Positions 31,844 to 33,171 of a DNA stretch of 33,171 nucleotides are shown here, one piece after another. The notes under the pieces are model-generated. The model worked only from the letters and a program-made list of their open reading frames with translations, ran no database searches and had not been told where the DNA came from. Position 1 is the first letter of the stretch, and every line of letters starts with the position of its first letter. Origin of the DNA: Armatimonadota bacterium (GTDB lineage Bacteria > Armatimonadota > Chthonomonadetes > Chthonomonadales > JAMCWF01). Location of the stretch: contig JAMCWF010000039.1 of assembly GCA_023481295.1 (NCBI GenBank), positions 1-33,171 of the forward strand, in the 5' to 3' direction. Position numbers and translations under genes: made by a program.

Positions 31844-33171
31844 TTGAAACAGATCGTCCCATTGATCCTGTTGGCAAACATAATCATTGTTGGAAGCGGC
31901 ATCGGTTTTGCTTATCCTAACCGCATCACCAACGGCCCGATAGCGGTTCAATATGCTGGCGGCAGCGGCTTGTCGGTGTGGTACAACGGCGTCCCGGTCA
32001 TTGTGGGATCGGGCGTGCAGGCCTACGCGCCGAGATGGAAAGAGGGCTACTACAGCTCCTATTACGGCACCACCCCCTCCGTTTCGGTTAGCGAAAATCA
32101 GATTACGGCCGTATTTCATTCATCGCGATACGGGTTCAGTGGCACCGAAACCTACCAACTGCAGGGGCAGACGCTCAACATGCAGCTTCACGTTACCTGG
32201 ACCGATCCCAAGCCCGCCCTAATGGAGCTGAATTTGGGATTGATCTGGTCGCCTTCATTTATCGGCTTGCCCATTCAGGTTCAAGGATCGCAAGCCGCCG
32301 CCGAAAAGGTGGTACCGGTCGTCACGCGCTCCACCTACAACAATCCGGACCGGCTGGCTGGCAACTTCTCGGAGCTGTCCCTCACCGGCCGCGTTTGCAA
32401 TTTTACGTTGACCAGCCCGAACACCGCGAACGGATCGGTGCTGTTGGACGGCCGCCATACCCAGCGCGGCTGGTCAGACAACAGCCCCAACTTTTGGCTG
32501 GGGATGCTGGGCGTTCCCTTACCGCAAAATCAGACCGTCAACTTCGCAGCCACCTTTCGGTTCACACCGGGCGCGGCCGCCCAAGCGCCGACCCCCCCCG
32601 TATTACTGACGCTATCACCGTCCAAACAGCCGATCTATCGACTGCCGGAGCGACCGGTCATCATTCCAAAGCCGAAACAGCTCCACTGGCTCAAGCGGCC
32701 GCTCCTCTTAAACCATCCGCAAGCGGTGACCTACGAGTTAGAAGGTCCCGCGCAGGATACGATGCCCGCCCTCCACAGCCTGCGGTGGTGGCTCAAGCGG
32801 CTGGCCGGCATTAAGCTTGTTCCCAGCGACCTGAACCCGATGATCCGGCTGCGGCTCAAGCGTTCAGCCGGACATGGCCGTCCTGGAGGGTACGATCTAT
32901 CGGTCAATGAGCACGAGGCGATAATCACCGGTCACGATGCGGCTGGGCTCTATTATGGGGCGCAAACCTTAATCGAGCTGCTGACCTCGAAGCAGGATCT
33001 GCCGGCGCTGGCCGGATGCCATATCAGCGATTGGCCCACCTTTCCTTTTCGCGGCGCCCACCTTTTTGTGGGAAGCGATGCGAGGCCGTTTGAAGATCGG
33101 CTCATTCAGCGTATCCTCAGCCACTTGAAGATGAATCAGCTCGTGTTGGAGTGCGAGTATACGAAATGGGC
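31844..33171 (+). CDS. secreted GH20-like glycosidase, 3' partial
   Basis: The frame stays open to the right edge (442 codons visible). A TTG start at 31844 follows GGGAGG by seven bases; an in-frame ATG at 31802 lacks such a site and would add 14 residues. The signal peptide is KQIVPLILLANIIIVGSGIG with cleavage after about FAYP. Residues to about 240 form an unrecognised beta-rich domain. From about residue 265 a GH20b-like region (YDLSVNEHEAIITGHDAAGL then YYGAQTLIELL) leads into the start of the GH20 barrel (CHISDWPTFPFRGAHLFV), as in beta-N-acetylhexosaminidases. The catalytic Asp-Glu pair lies beyond the window. It would act on GlcNAc- or GalNAc-containing glycans outside the cell. Confidence 0.8.
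   Translation, partial: MKQIVPLILLANIIIVGSGIGFAYPNRITNGPIAVQYAGGSGLSVWYNGVPVIVGSGVQAYAPRWKEGYYSSYYGTTPSVSVSENQITAVFHSSRYGFSGTETYQLQGQTLNMQLHVTWTDPKPALMELNLGLIWSPSFIGLPIQVQGSQAAAEKVVPVVTRSTYNNPDRLAGNFSELSLTGRVCNFTLTSPNTANGSVLLDGRHTQRGWSDNSPNFWLGMLGVPLPQNQTVNFAATFRFTPGAAAQAPTPPVLLTLSPSKQPIYRLPERPVIIPKPKQLHWLKRPLLLNHPQAVTYELEGPAQDTMPALHSLRWWLKRLAGIKLVPSDLNPMIRLRLKRSAGHGRPGGYDLSVNEHEAIITGHDAAGLYYGAQTLIELLTSKQDLPALAGCHISDWPTFPFRGAHLFVGSDARPFEDRLIQRILSHLKMNQLVLECEYTKW

Overview
No marker gene names the organism. The mix of genes fits a free-living bacterium of the Armatimonadota or a neighbouring terrabacterial lineage: about 55-60% GC, frequent TTG/GTG starts, several very large secreted glycan-active proteins, a Tat-exported glycosidase, a sulfatase-maturase-like radical SAM enzyme, and standard sigma70-type promoters. 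This placement is inference. No rRNA, tRNA, CRISPR array or intact insertion sequence was seen.

Layout. (1) 1-3444: surface polysaccharide genes, a cut-off nucleotide-sugar dehydrogenase (WbpO/TviB type) overlapping a WbpP/TviC-type 4-epimerase, convergent with a GT4 glycosyltransferase. (2) 3445-4377: a gene-poor divergent gap, then lepA with a -10 box so close to its ATG that the mRNA looks leaderless. (3) 6187-9138: a small unknown gene, then rpsF-ssb-rpsR and a phosphoglucose/phosphomannose isomerase. A probable S6:S18 autoregulatory leader precedes rpsF, and both spacers inside the ribosomal group hold long hairpins. (4) 9170-20087: mostly single-gene units for exported proteins: a LolA-like protein, a GH99/GH71-like Tat protein with a CBM9-like tail, a Met/Pro/Gly-rich secreted protein, a YihY membrane protein, a clan GH-A glycosidase and a 1196-residue secreted protein. 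(5) 20197-21811: a truncated ATPase and a radical SAM maturase that lacks a normal start codon. (6) 22035-24537: a compact three-gene module with its own promoter, encoding a sigma-region-4/zinc protein, a small helical protein and a complete phage-type terminase large subunit, with no other phage genes. (7) 30308 down to 24648 on the minus strand: a six-gene overlapping operon (zinc-ribbon protein, metallophosphatase, two GT-C membrane glycosyltransferases, tsaE, tsaB) behind a good promoter. (8) 30505-31649: glnB with a perfect consensus promoter and an adjacent perfect palindrome, bracketed by dispersed repeats. (9) 31844 to the end: a secreted GH20-like glycosidase cut by the window edge.

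Four families of short dispersed palindromic elements (called A, B, C and D here) fill most of the non-coding gaps. B and D have terminal inverted repeats and look like MITEs. The strongest candidates for new biology are the stand-alone terminase module, the glnB promoter/palindrome/repeat arrangement, the hairpins in the rpsF-ssb-rpsR spacers, and the maturase gene with a damaged or unusual start.
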